A DNA stretch of 64,000 nucleotides, taken from the NCBI GenBank assembly GCA_021399445.1, contig JAJTUQ010000005.1:3596001-3660000 (forward strand), written 5' to 3'. Shown in pieces: positions 50,461 through 61,684 of this stretch (its first letter is position 1; the number at the start of each line of letters is the position of its first letter). Position numbers and translations under genes: made by a program. The stretch is from Xylogone sp. PMI_703 (Eukaryota; Ascomycota; Leotiomycetes). The notes beneath the pieces were generated by a model. The model saw only the letters and a program-made list of their open reading frames with translations, was not told the DNA's origin and made no database searches.

Positions 50461-50691
50461 TTTCCGCCTCCTATCCAACCTCCTGCAAGTCCCGGGGGCA
50501 GGCCAGTTCCTGAATCCCCACGTAAACGTCCTGATTCGGGTGAGGGACTGCGCTCTCCTTCACCTCTTAGGCTTCCTCCGCTAGACAACCAAGATCAAAA
50601 CAATCATGATGGACAGGATAATCAGGGAAATCAGGACGAAGAGGATGAAGGGGAAGCCGAGGATAGACACCGCTGCTGTGGCCTTTGCTAA
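50461..50691 (+). other. Coding-like tail in another frame, ending RHRCCGLC
   Basis: An open frame directly after an in-frame TAA (50458-50460) encodes Pro-rich and then Asn/Gln/Asp/Glu-rich sequence like that of the upstream gene, and ends CCGLC. The last four residues fit a CaaX box, with an adjacent cysteine that could be palmitoylated. It is probably the real C-terminus of the charged coiled-coil gene, but no confident splice joins it. A possible intron inside it is GTAAAC...CTTAG at 50522-50570. Confidence 0.4.
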
Positions 50692-53600
50692 AAGTAAGAG
50701 ATTTTCACTTTCCTTCTATTAATGACCACTTACATCCAAAGATGTAAGTGTATTAGAGCATATTCCATGTACCCTACCTATTTGGGAGCGTTTTTGTTCG
50801 ATCAAACATATTTCCGAACCGTCCTACCTTTTCTGTCAAGAGAAAAGGGGGGACTAGCGTATAATTCACCTCAGCAGAGAGGGACAGTCAGTGTATTCTA
50901 GAAATATAAGCTAAAAGAACCATTATTCTTCTTGTACTTTGAGCATTGATGACTTGAGAGAGCGTGAACCCAGTGACGCAAGCCAGATTATTCATAGCAA
51001 GCGAGCTTGCCGACAGTTCTCGTATAATGGTAATACTGCAGTTGGCAGTCTTGCAAAACTATTTTTCACGAGATTCAACCATGAGTAACAACAGGGACCG
51101 TGGAGCGGAGGTGGAGTTAGCGCGTGCAGGATGGGGATGCGGGATACGGGAGAATTAATGGCATCACGAGCGACAACCTACAGCAACACACAGCAGCTTT
51201 CGTACAAGCCTCAATCATACCTCACAGCTTACAGGCCAACAAGATGCAAAGAGGGACGATCACGATCCTGCAAGTGTGACACCGGCTGCGAACGCACGGG
51301 GGGACTTTCGGGGGCGTAATTAATCTCTTAGAAGCATAATGTAATGAGGGCGCCTCCTCTCGAAGCTATGGAAGTAAGCACGAATGGTGGATGAATAAAT
51401 TGATGTTGCTTGATTTTCCTCCGATAAAGGAGACGGAGTAACGCGGTAGTAGTGCGACGGATGCGGAGAAGAGCGCCCCCGCAGAGTTCACGACGTAGTG
51501 CAATTCGCAAAAAAGGTGAACTTCCCGAGTGGAAGTCAAGGTTTCACGGAATTGTCCTACCGAGCTAATTGACTGCCGGAGTTGGATGACGGAGTCCCCA
51601 CCAAGCATACCGGAGTTGAAATGGAAATAATATCATTGAGCTGCGCAGGTCTGGACGTCTGTAAGTAGTTTATGGTAAGCTTGGCTTGCTCTAGTGTTGG
51701 GACTTGGGAAAATGGCTCCCGGGGTTGGTCCAACTAGGTTTGAATTGGGAAGGCGAAGTGAGACCTTTATTTGCCTGGATCGTCTTACTGGTGCTCTTTA
51801 ATGTTGAAGGAAAAAGAAGAAAAAAGGTAAAAACTTAGCTTTGTTAGAATAATGAAACAGAGAAGAAGAATCATACCGTTTCTTTGATTTGCGCTGTTCT
51901 CTTCTGCTTTGGGAATGAAATTGGTATTGAGTGGTGGTTGATTTTCAGTCCCCGACGGCGGGGACTTAGAAGGTAAGTCTGGACGGAAGCAGACTTCCGT
52001 TTAGTCAATGAACGGGTGACTTCACTCCGCTGGCGGGGAGAATCGGCTCCATCATTGAAATTGGCCCTCTCTTGCCAATAGAAAGAGCTGTACCAATATG
52101 GTAAGGCGCTGGCTACGGCAGTCGGCTGGTGGGCGGGTTGTCTGGTTGTTTTGAAGCTTGGACTTCAAAGATTATTTGGGGTCGAAAGCTGGCCTAGGAG
52201 ACTTGATTTAATAGCCGGGACTTTTTGTTGGCGGGAGCTCTGCCCGCCGTCGACCCTTTTCCGCATCAAGCATAGCACCTATGTGGGAGTGGAATATCAA
52301 GTAGAATATCAAAGGAGTTATGGCTTTCGGGTGATTGATATGCGAGAAATGCTGGTGGTGTCCAGAACCTTGAATGTCAATCACAATCGTCCAACCTCAA
52401 TTCTGATAGGGGTTAATACGGTACTGTAGTGCTGTGTACAAGGCCCCAAGCATGACCGAGTAAAAGGGCAAATCGTTACGACCCGGAAGGCTTGTGTGGC
52501 TTGCGATGGCTTGCAAACTGGGACGAAGGGTCGGGTTCGTGCCAAGCTGCCCTAACCTTTGTGGCTCCTGCCTCATGTGAACGTGCCGTGGGTTCTAAGC
52601 GATCACCCGCCATCGGCTTGCTCGCCGTGGCCTTCCAGATTCAATTACCAGCAAAACTCTCAAGTGCGCTTCCGCAGTTATAGCGACCTTTCTCGCGATT
52701 GGATCTCGAGGCCGTGTCTTGTTTCGGCATGCTTTGGTGATGTATGGTAGGTCCATGAAGTGGTTGGCATTTCGACGGCTTGCCTTGGAGGTGTACAACG
52801 GATTGGCAATAGAAAAGGAGGCAAGATGCCTGGGTGCTTTTGCATTGTAACTTTACCTTTAAGGAAACACACTGTTTTGGTCTTCTGAGTGTAACACTGT
52901 GAAGGCGAGAAAAACGTCGATGATATCTTCTTCGAGGACTGATTGGTGGAGAGTCGGAACGGGATTCGAATTCCATGGGATGGGATACCTGTTTCGTCTT
53001 TCCGACCATCGGCAGCCCTCCGCATGCACACACACGCACATGTCCTGTATGTACTTTGAGAACGTGGATCATTTCTTTCGTGCGAAAGGACGTTTTTGGC
53101 AAGGAAGGGGGTGCCACTGCGCCAACCTCACCTCTAGCTCACGGACAACCACCGAGGAAGCTTGAGGGAGCTGGCCTTGTTCCGAGCTGCAGACACTCAC
53201 GCAGCACATTATCTACCCCGCTGTGGATCTTCCCCGAGGCCATCAAGACCCTGAGAGTTGATGGGCTGACGGGTGATATTCGGGCGAGGTTGATCCGGCT
53301 TGTGGTGGTTGTTTGACGGCACAGATCCGCTGAATTCGACCCGGAGTAAAACTTCTCCGCGCATATCTTGACTAAGACCTTTTGGAGAAAGGTTGGAGAA
53401 AGATTTGGAGTAGGGTTCTGTGGCGTTGGAGACGCGCTTTGATGTCGACGATGGTGATGAAGGAAAGTGAAGAGTCGATCCTCAAGATGAAATCCGGCAC
53501 AGTATTGTGAAGACCAGCCCGTAGATCGCAGAGTTGGAAAATGACAATTTCCTAAAACTGTCGATGCTCGTTCCCTGACTGTCGAAGCTCGGTCTGCTCC

Positions 53601-56600
53601 CATCACTCCGCGGGGTACCTCGGACCCAAGATGCAGAATGAATCACAAAACCATATCCCACGCGGTTGAAGCCTCCATTATCATCATGTATGTCTCCCAA
53701 TTTCGACTCTGATTGAGTCACCGGCGAATTCAGCGGAACCGGTAGTCGCAAGTGAAGCTTTGCCGGATTGTAACGCCAAGGAGGGGTTCAAGTGTTGAAG
53801 CACCCCCAAACGGCAGTGCTGCAGTGCTGGAGCTCTCCCCATGACCGGGAATAATAAAGCAAAATAGTCATAGTAATAGCATCATTTATCCCTCTCATCG
53901 CGTTGCCCTACCCAAAACAATCATTTGGCGGTAGTTTTGGCGTGGATGCGCAGGAAGCGCAGAGCTTGTGCTGGTGGTTGGAGTTCGTGCGGCCGTCGGC
54001 GGCGGCGCGGGCGCGTTGTGATACGGGCGGCGTCTGAAGGCAAAATAATCATAATCAGCAACAGCTCAAGGAACTCGGCTGGGCGAGCGCCGATAAGGGC
54101 AATTGCATGCGGGCTCCTTGGACCCCTCCCACTGCCTACATGCTTATTACTGTATTCCTCCTGTCTCTCGCGTGGCTCTCTGCCGTGATAGCGGAGAGAG
54201 GGGCTTGAGGGGCAAAACGCAGTATTATTACTGATAATCGGAGTTGATAGTGACGATGAAGGCAAAAATAAGCTGGCGCCCTCTGGTTTCGGCGGGGGAT
54301 GTAGTTGGCCGTCAAATAGGTCAATGGATGTTGGATCGGAGAGAATTAAAGTTGGTCCAAAGCATTGCCATGACCCTCTCGGGCACAAAAGGCGTTTTCT
54401 GAGGTTGCTGTAAGTGTATTACCTAGGTGTACTATCGTGGTTCTTGAATGAGCTTCGGTGCACCGTGCAATGTAGGGCTGAGGACAAGCCCTTGGTATTT
54501 ATGATTCTCCCTTGTTGTCCATATACACGTAGAGAAGTGGATGGACACACATGGACACGTTTTATTATTAGAGTCTCCCACTTATGTCCGACATCTTCGA
54601 GTGCAATTCAGTGAATGGCATTGACGCGATCATCCGTGTGCTTCGAGAGGTCCCGTTTCGTGCCATCTCTCTCCAATGGTTCAGAGTTAATACAGAGGGG
54701 CAACAGTGGGTTGGCGTTGCGTGTTCTAGAAGGAATTGAAGATGGTTCACTTGTTGCCCGTGGGTTCTAGCTCGCGCCTGGATGGTCCAAGGCTGGTCCG
54801 GTCGAGACATCTGTACCTCCGTAAGCCAGCCCTATGTTCTCTACCGAGTCGTTGCCAGTGTATGATACTACGCAGTATGTATGTACTGTGCTGTATCTCG
54901 TGTATCAATTTGATGCCCGTGATGGCTGGGTCTGGTGGAGAAGAGAGCATCATCACATAAGCATATTACCCCATAGATAGTAGTGATATCCTCAGTATAG
55001 TAATAGCCGTTATATTTCCATGACGGTTTCACTATCTTTGGACTGGATTTGCACTCAACACTCTTGCTTGACCAGTTGGCCGACGATACGCAAAGATGGC
55101 CGCGGCCAGGTCACGTTTGCCCCCTCGATAGCTGGAGAGCTGCCGAAGAGCCCTGCATCCTCAGTTCAAAGTGGTTTCGTCGAGCAGCTACAAAGCTACA
55201 AGCCATTCCATCACTTGCATTTAGCCGCCCAATCGTCATGCCGATGAAGAGATTCGCGTTCATTTGCCGCAGTGCCACCCCGCCGATAAACCGCAAGCAG
55301 CCATGCCTGTGAATAATGACAATCTCCTCAGCCCTCTGACTGATCCAGACAAGTGCACCAAGTCCCGTTGTAGAGCTTTGAGCTTGGGCGGAGCCTCCGT
55401 CGCAAGCGTGGCTGCGGACCCTGCAACTTCGGTGGGAACAAGGGCAAGCAAGCTCCCATGGGTTCACTGGGCGCTCCGCCCGCCACCAGCTATCGCCGTC
55501 TCTGCCCTTGAATGTGCGAATCCAGCGACGGAATAGAGCGACGGTTCGGTACCGCAGCCAAAAGCCATGATCCCTCTCTCCTGCTCCTAGCCCAGTACTT
55601 GTATTCCCGTGTTCCTTAACTATTCCTTGCTGGTCCCTAGACTGCGCCTGAGCTGCACTACGCGACGCCTTCGCCTTGTGCCTCTCTGCCTCCAACGGCC
55701 GATTGCCGGTCTGCCTCCTGTGTCGGGGGCTGGAGAGATGTCTCGATAGCGTGGAGTCCCAATGCCGTACAGTACGGTAATACGGCACTGGCTATTGGCG
55801 CGCTGATGTTGGCAACTGCGCAAGCACTACCGTCAACGACGCGAGATGGAGAAGCGTCTCCATCAGCGAGCAAACGTGCGCGACAAGCCCGATTATCGGT
55901 GCCATCCCTGGCCTTGTCTGCTGGATCTGCTGGGTCTGCTGGGTCCATTGGGTCCTGCTGTGGTCTGTGGTGCTGCATGGGGAGGGTGAACTACGATCGT
56001 CCTGGGAAAGGAAAGCAGAAGCACGATGGAGCTCCCCCTCTCTCTCTTACTGCTTCCTATGGTGACTGCTGCTCCCTCCCCAGTCTGTCTAAGCAAGCTG
56101 CAACGACGGTGGAGAGCCATGCGATTCGCCCCCTTGGCCCCATCTGCACCATCTTGCCTTGCCGTCTTTCCTGAAGCTAAGAGTAATAAGAAGGTTGAGC
56201 AGAGATAAACGCAGCTGGTTTAGTCTGGCTTCCGATGTGAGTGATAGGTATTTATCAATGCTGCCCGAGCTTCGCGCGCAAGCTGGGTGCTCTTTCTTAA
56301 TTCTCCGTTACCCCTCACCTTGCAAGAGTCAAGATCACTTTTATTCTCTCCTGTGCTCTCTCTCCTCCCTCTCTCCATCCTCTTTTCCATTGTCTTCAGA
56401 GTGTGGTTCATGAGAACTTCCTGCTTTGTCACGGCTTAGACCAAGCCGTCTCATCTCACTTCCCTTCCTGCAACTGTACTGTATTAGTATCTGAAATCAG
56501 AAAATCCATCTTACAAGTACGCACCTGAAGCAAAATATATCTCTCGTCCACGCAATTGGTTAGAAATACACGTCCAGACGACATATCCTGAGAGAGTTGA

Positions 56601-56655
56601 TCCAAGTTGTTGTTACGAGACACAAAGAACGACATCATAGACTCGCCTGCCCAAA
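50692..56655. other. Gene-poor region ahead of the C2H2 gene
   Basis: No coding gene supported. Open frames such as 55111-55788 minus lack domain patterns. G+C-rich inverted repeats cluster at 51.9-52.25 kb. One copy of GTACAGTAC lies at 55767. The last few hundred bases are pyrimidine-rich and likely form the promoter and 5' leader of the zinc-finger gene. Confidence 0.45.
51947..51966. repeat. Perfect 8-bp-stem inverted repeat, G+C-rich
   Basis: AGTCCCCG and CGGGGACT flank the 4-base loop ACGG. A second inverted repeat, GGCGGG and CCCGCC around AGCTCTG, lies near 52230-52248. These could be terminal repeats of a decayed small DNA transposon, or protein-binding sites; no target-site duplication was found. 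Confidence 0.7.
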
Positions 56656-58141
56656 ATGTCTATCACAAGCACCACCACCACAGCCACTTCCAATGCCGCC
56701 AATTCTCCTTCCACCAGCCACTCTTCGGCCTCACCTTCCAGCCGCTCATCCTCAGTTTCCTCTGCTGCTTCTCCAGGAACAACAGCTCCTCCCACAGTAG
56801 TGAAGAAGAAATTCCCATGTGCACACCCAGGATGCGGCAAATCCTTTTCACGATCTGAGCATCTCCACCGCCACGCACTGAATCACCAGGATGGGAACAG
56901 CACCTGTCAGAGATGCAGTGCCCATTTCAGGCGGAGAGATTTGCTGGGTATGTTAATTCCGAGTTCCTTGAGTTTATATACATATAATGAGAACACTTTG
57001 GAAGAGAAGATCTCAAGTCCCGTGTATTATTTCTTTCTTATATAAAAGCAAAAGACTACCACAGTCTACATAGTCATCACAAGACGCATAATTAACGTTT
57101 TCTCTTTGATTTGCAGAACGTCACTTGCAAAGGCACAAGGAAAAGGACGATGAAGCCGGTGGCGAAGGCCTTGGTATCCTAGCAACACGCAAAAGACTAT
57201 GGAGAGATGCGAATGGAAATATTGTGAACTCGAGACGACCGTCATTGTCAGACTCAAAAGAGATTGCTAGAAGAAGAATGGAGAATGCTCGCAGGAATTC
57301 CGAGGCGGCAGTTGCAGCAGCGAAAGCAAATGGTGCACAATCGGAGTTAGGCGCTCAACAGACACAGAACCAGCAGCAGCTCCCAACTGAAGGCCAAACG
57401 CACATGAAGAGGGAAGGAAGACCACAACACCTCAAAACTCGTAGTCTAGGGCGAATTCCTACTGCAAGCCATCCAATCTCTATACACACGCCACAGCAGT
57501 TGTACATACACCAATCCAACATCCGCTCCCCTGTCGAGGACTTCTCAGACTACATGCAACAACAGCAGCATTCATCCTGGGGAGTGGGCATTCACACTCC
57601 ACCTCTGTCAGCTCCGGGACTCTCTGTCAGTGCATCATCCTACTCGACTAGCGCCTCTACAAGCAGCGCTTCGCCTTCTTCAGAACACAGTCGCTCGGAT
57701 GAAAGGAATGATTCCGATCACACACGACACCCGCTCCTAACTCCCCCGTTGGAGTCGACGTCCTGGCCTGACCTTCACCCTCACATCCCGCTCTTTACGG
57801 CCTCTCCCTCTCCAGTCGATGGCCATAACTTCGAGTATCCCTCGCCACATCTACACTCACAGCCCTGGTCCACCTCGTCTTCCCATTTCTCGCAATACCC
57901 GCCTCCACCCGCACCGTCACATGACGTCCTACACTATGATGGGCTGGATTTGGATCTGGACTTGGAAATCTTTAAACAGGAGAGCGAAAATGGAGACGAT
58001 CGATTAGGAGCCGCAGCTGCGGCGGTGGATTGGGCGGTCCATGGCGAGGCGCAGATGTGGAGCCGGGAGAGAGGGTTCGCATGTGGTGCTGCGACTGGAG
58101 GCCTGGGCCCCAGGGGTTTAGGATACGGGAGTACGTGCTAA
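56656..58141 (+). CDS. C2H2 zinc-finger transcription factor
   Basis: Two exons (56656-56947 and 57117-58141; 169-bp GTATGT...TTGCAG intron) give 438 residues. A Ser/Thr-rich N-terminus leads to two tandem C2H2 fingers: C55, C60, H73, H77 (Cx4C, x12, Hx3H) and C84, C87, H100, H104. The intron falls inside the second finger, and the spliced product restores its spacing, which supports the join. After the fingers come a basic linker (HKEKDDE, then a conserved-looking TRKRLWRDANG) and 300 Ser/Pro/His-rich residues without a visible fungal_trans domain. The paired fingers with Arg-rich helices suggest DNA binding in the nucleus. Targets are unknown. A second open frame overlaps the end (to 58239) and encodes a helix-like sequence, so the C-terminus may differ from the one given. 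Confidence 0.85.
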
Positions 58142-59713
58142 ATGAGACGATTTATGAGCTTGATATGAACCTTTTGGGAAATTCTAAGGATTGGGCAAGG
58201 GCGGGCGGCTTTCTTTTCACGGCGGGACACGACTTTTGATGACCATGATTACATGCATACCCCAATGTTTCCAGTATCAAGATATCTAAATTAATTTATG
58301 AATGATACTTTTGCTGGCTCTTTGGGATACTGTGTGCGGACTAAATATAAATAAAGGCTGGAGCTGCGTGCGTTAGAAAAGAAAGTCCTTCGGCATTCGA
58401 ATATCACGGCAAAACCATCTATATCCAACCCAAGACACCATGTCATCCACCGAGCTACCTATTTGCGAAAAGAGAGCTTCAGTACCTTCGCCTTTTTACC
58501 TGGATGCCAACGCAATACTCACTGCACTGCTTAACGCTGAGAATGAGCAATCTACGTAACGCATACTTGGACAACGACAAGACTGGAAAGAAAATGTCCG
58601 AGTTGCAAATCATCAAAATACGTTTCAGGAAAAGTTCGTTATTGATATCATTGTTTTCGTTTGGTTTTTCTTTTGGTTCTGGGTTTTGGTCTGCTCTGGT
58701 TCTGGTGATATACCTCGCATGCTCTTTGGATGGGGAGTTTATTCTGTTTTCTTTCCTGAGTGTTCTTTTGGTTGCTGGTTAATTTTTTTTTTGGGGTATT
58801 TCTGGTTTTAGGCCTGTATTTTGGCCGACAGAGCAGCGAGCGCTGCCACTTTTGGCAAAGGGAGAGCCGTGCTTGATTTGAGGACAATGTGAGTGATCAG
58901 GTATTTATTTGGTAAATAGTTGATATTTATATATCTGTACATCCACATACTGTCCGGAGCGCTGAAATTGGTCTGATAATGTGAATAAGCTTTTCGTGTG
59001 GATAGGAGGAGTTGAAATTGAGTGGATGGTGATGTGGGTAGTGGGTGTAGAGGTGGTGTGATTAGTAAGCATGTTTCCGTTTTATGCGTCGTCCCCCCTT
59101 TTCCTCTGCCCCTTTCCAGTATAGATGATTAGCGCATGCCAAAATATACTGCTGGATCAAAAAGTATTTGAATCATATTGCAGTTACTGGACCCTGAGGA
59201 TTCATTAATAGATACATCATGAAAGCTAAACTTGATTGTAATTTTATCGGTACCGATTGGGATTGTGATAGACTACAATTGGATATGGATATACCCCATA
59301 AAGCTAGGCTATAGGCAGGAAAGTTTAGAATAGAGAGTGCTACATGTGATTGGATACCGACAGGTAAAATTATGGACCATACACTGTCAATGTCTTTAAT
59401 TGTAAGTGCACAAAGGTGGGAGGGAGGCTTATCCCCTGAGAGCGTACACCTCTTTCTTGGATTTTTATCTAAAGCAAGAGGGAAATACAATTCGCGATAT
59501 TGCTCATCATGTCAACAGTGAAGGAGTATATACTATAAAACCTGGTATAGGAAATGAAATGTCATATTAAAAAAAGTTATATCATACCGTTGAACATTAA
59601 ATAAAATAGCTATTTCATCGATTCCTCACATCAGCCATCTCTGTTATTATAAAATACTAAAATCAGCATCCAACCTGTTCATGCATTGACGTCAGATTCA
59701 TCTTCCTAGACTA
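58142..59713. other. A+T-rich intergenic region, no gene supported
   Basis: Contains the 3' flanks of the zinc-finger gene and of the minus-strand monooxygenase. A 105-codon minus-strand frame (59173-59490) has no recognisable pattern. Confidence 0.45.
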
Positions 59714-61412
59714 TTACCAGAAGAAGTCTGTAGGAAGCTTCCAATTCGGGCATTCATCCTGCATCATCTTCACCGCATCTGCCACGACATCATACCCAAA
59801 GTTATACTTAATGAACTCGTCTGGGGATTCTATGTGCCAGCTTATTATTAATTTTGGATTGATAATCATTGTGGAATTAGTTCAAGTGATAAGGGAAATG
59901 TTCGAAATAAGGACAGTTACTCACTTGGGATATCTTCCGTGTTAATATACTTCGCCGCGTCCCCATGAATCCTATCCGCCTGCTCCTGACCCGCATTACT
60001 GAAAATCTGTATGATACTTGCTCTCTTCATGCGGATCTTCTCGAAAATTTGTAGTCGATGTTCTAAGGTGTCGTTCGTTGCACCAGATAATACTATCCCT
60101 AGAGCTACCGCATCTTCTAATGCTTGGCTTGCGCCTTGACCTTGGTCTTTAAACGTTTTGAGTTTAGTAGTTGATTATGAGAAGAGGTTGCACAGAGAGA
60201 GGAGGCTTACGAGGAAGCATGGGATGTGCTGCATCACCGACTGCCAGGAGCTTTCTTTTGTGCCAGGTTTGGACAGGGGCTCGGAAGAGGAGAGGCCATT
60301 TTTTGATATTGGTTGCCTTGCTGATGAAAGTAGTTGTAGTAAGTATATGAATACGTCATAGCACGGAACTAGGTACTAACTCTATGATTGCTAGAATTGC
60401 AGGATGGAAGTCAGAATACATGTCAAGTAATGCTTCTCGGCTGGCCGAGGTTTGCCAATCTAGAGACCAATGTTAAGGACATTCTGGGCAAAAGTGGTTT
60501 GTGTAGCATAGTTGCCTTCTGACCCAATCTCTTCGTTACTATGCTGAAACAGAGCAAAATTTTGAATTTCATGACTGGACTCGTTAGTTCAGCTTCACCA
60601 CCAAGAGCTCCAATTATGTTTATGTGGACAGGTATACTTTCGACATGGATACCACACTAGCCTCCTACTAAAATCTCCAGGGTCGATAAAGAACTTCATA
60701 GTTCCTTCGTTATCCACAAGCTGTGCGGTTAGAGGATCTTCTAATAACTTCGAAGTAGGAATTAGAAATCGATAGGCTATTTGCCCCGTTGGATATGCAG
60801 GATTAGGAGCGCCAAGGATGGTTTCAACTGCGATGGAGTGAACCCCATCTGCTGCAATTACCAAATCGCCAGTAATTATAGCACCTTCTGTAAGTTCAAT
60901 GGAACCGGTCCTCGGAGCCTATTGTGATATTAGTTCCAAGGTTTTTTTTGATGATGTCGGAATCATACATATCTGGTAACTGGGGATTTTAAATGAATTG
61001 TTGCAGGTTGCCCCTTCCCCTTGTTTTCGGTAGCCAATCTTCTCAGCTCGTCGTGGAAATCAACTCGGTGTATAAAGAGATATGGAGATCCATAAGTCTC
61101 AGTAATATTACCATGTTCCATAATGTGGAACGATTCTAGAGTGGGCCCGTAAGCTCTATAGCTCCTTTTACCTTCTATAGCACGTGCTCGCACGGGATCA
61201 AATCCCCAGGCTAGAAGGCTCCTTGAAGCATTGGGCCCCATGCTGATTGCAGCCCCGAACTCGTTATTTAACGATGAACGCTCGTAAATGGTTACATTAT
61301 GTCCTGCTCTGCGACAAGCGATTGCGGCTGTGACACCTGCTATTCCGCCTCCTACGATGGTGATATTGAGAGGCTCATCTTTGAATTCTATTGATAATGA
61401 CGCAAGACCCAT
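59714..61412 (-). CDS. FAD-dependent aromatic-hydroxylase-type monooxygenase
   Basis: Seven exons: 61412-60969, 60918-60638, 60574-60516, 60459-60381, 60320-60211, 60146-59925 and 59829-59714. Together they total exactly 437 codons (436 residues), the usual size of salicylate-hydroxylase-like flavoproteins. The FAD-binding GxGxxG is GGGIAG at about 21-26. The DG motif is in VIAADGVHS, and the second flavin motif is in [16 protein letters not shown], split by an intron. Such enzymes use NAD(P)H and O2 to hydroxylate an aromatic or related substrate; the substrate here cannot be read. Introns are 51-136 bp. Six are GT-AG, but the one after exon 3 seems to begin GCAACT; no GT donor keeps the frame there. 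No secondary-metabolite synthase lies within the window, so no pathway is implied. The broken HET gene lies upstream on the same strand. Confidence 0.88.
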
Positions 61413-61684
61413 TGTATCTTAAATTATTAATTAGTTCGAAGAAGTCTGAGAATGTGGCGGTTCGTACGCCGCAATATATATAGAGATGTATTGGTTGGAA
61501 CCGGGATCCAAAGAGAGACAAAGAAGTGTCTCTGCCAATAGAATCAAGGAACCAACATTCTTCACGTAATGCTTCGGGATTGCGTTTGAGGATTCTCTTC
61601 TGGTCAGACAATTACGGATTACCTGATAATTTATAGGATAATATTCACTTCATCTATTGAAGGCATATCACAGTACATCTCCAT
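61413..61684. promoter_or_regulatory. Short spacer, promoter of the monooxygenase gene
   Basis: Lies between the monooxygenase start and the 3' end of the HET pseudogene. A reverse-strand TATATATA-like run occurs near 61474-61481, about 65 bases upstream of the start codon. Confidence 0.4.

Noticed and set aside
18755..52050. Shared 14-mer GGAGAATCGGCTCC at 18755 and 52037, each followed by CCCTCTC
   Set aside because: Several chance 14-base matches are expected in 64 kb counting both strands; the flanks do not align further, so a repeat family is not supported.
55111..55788. 225-codon minus-strand open frame
   Set aside because: No domain, signal or conserved pattern, and several competing frames overlap it on both strands.
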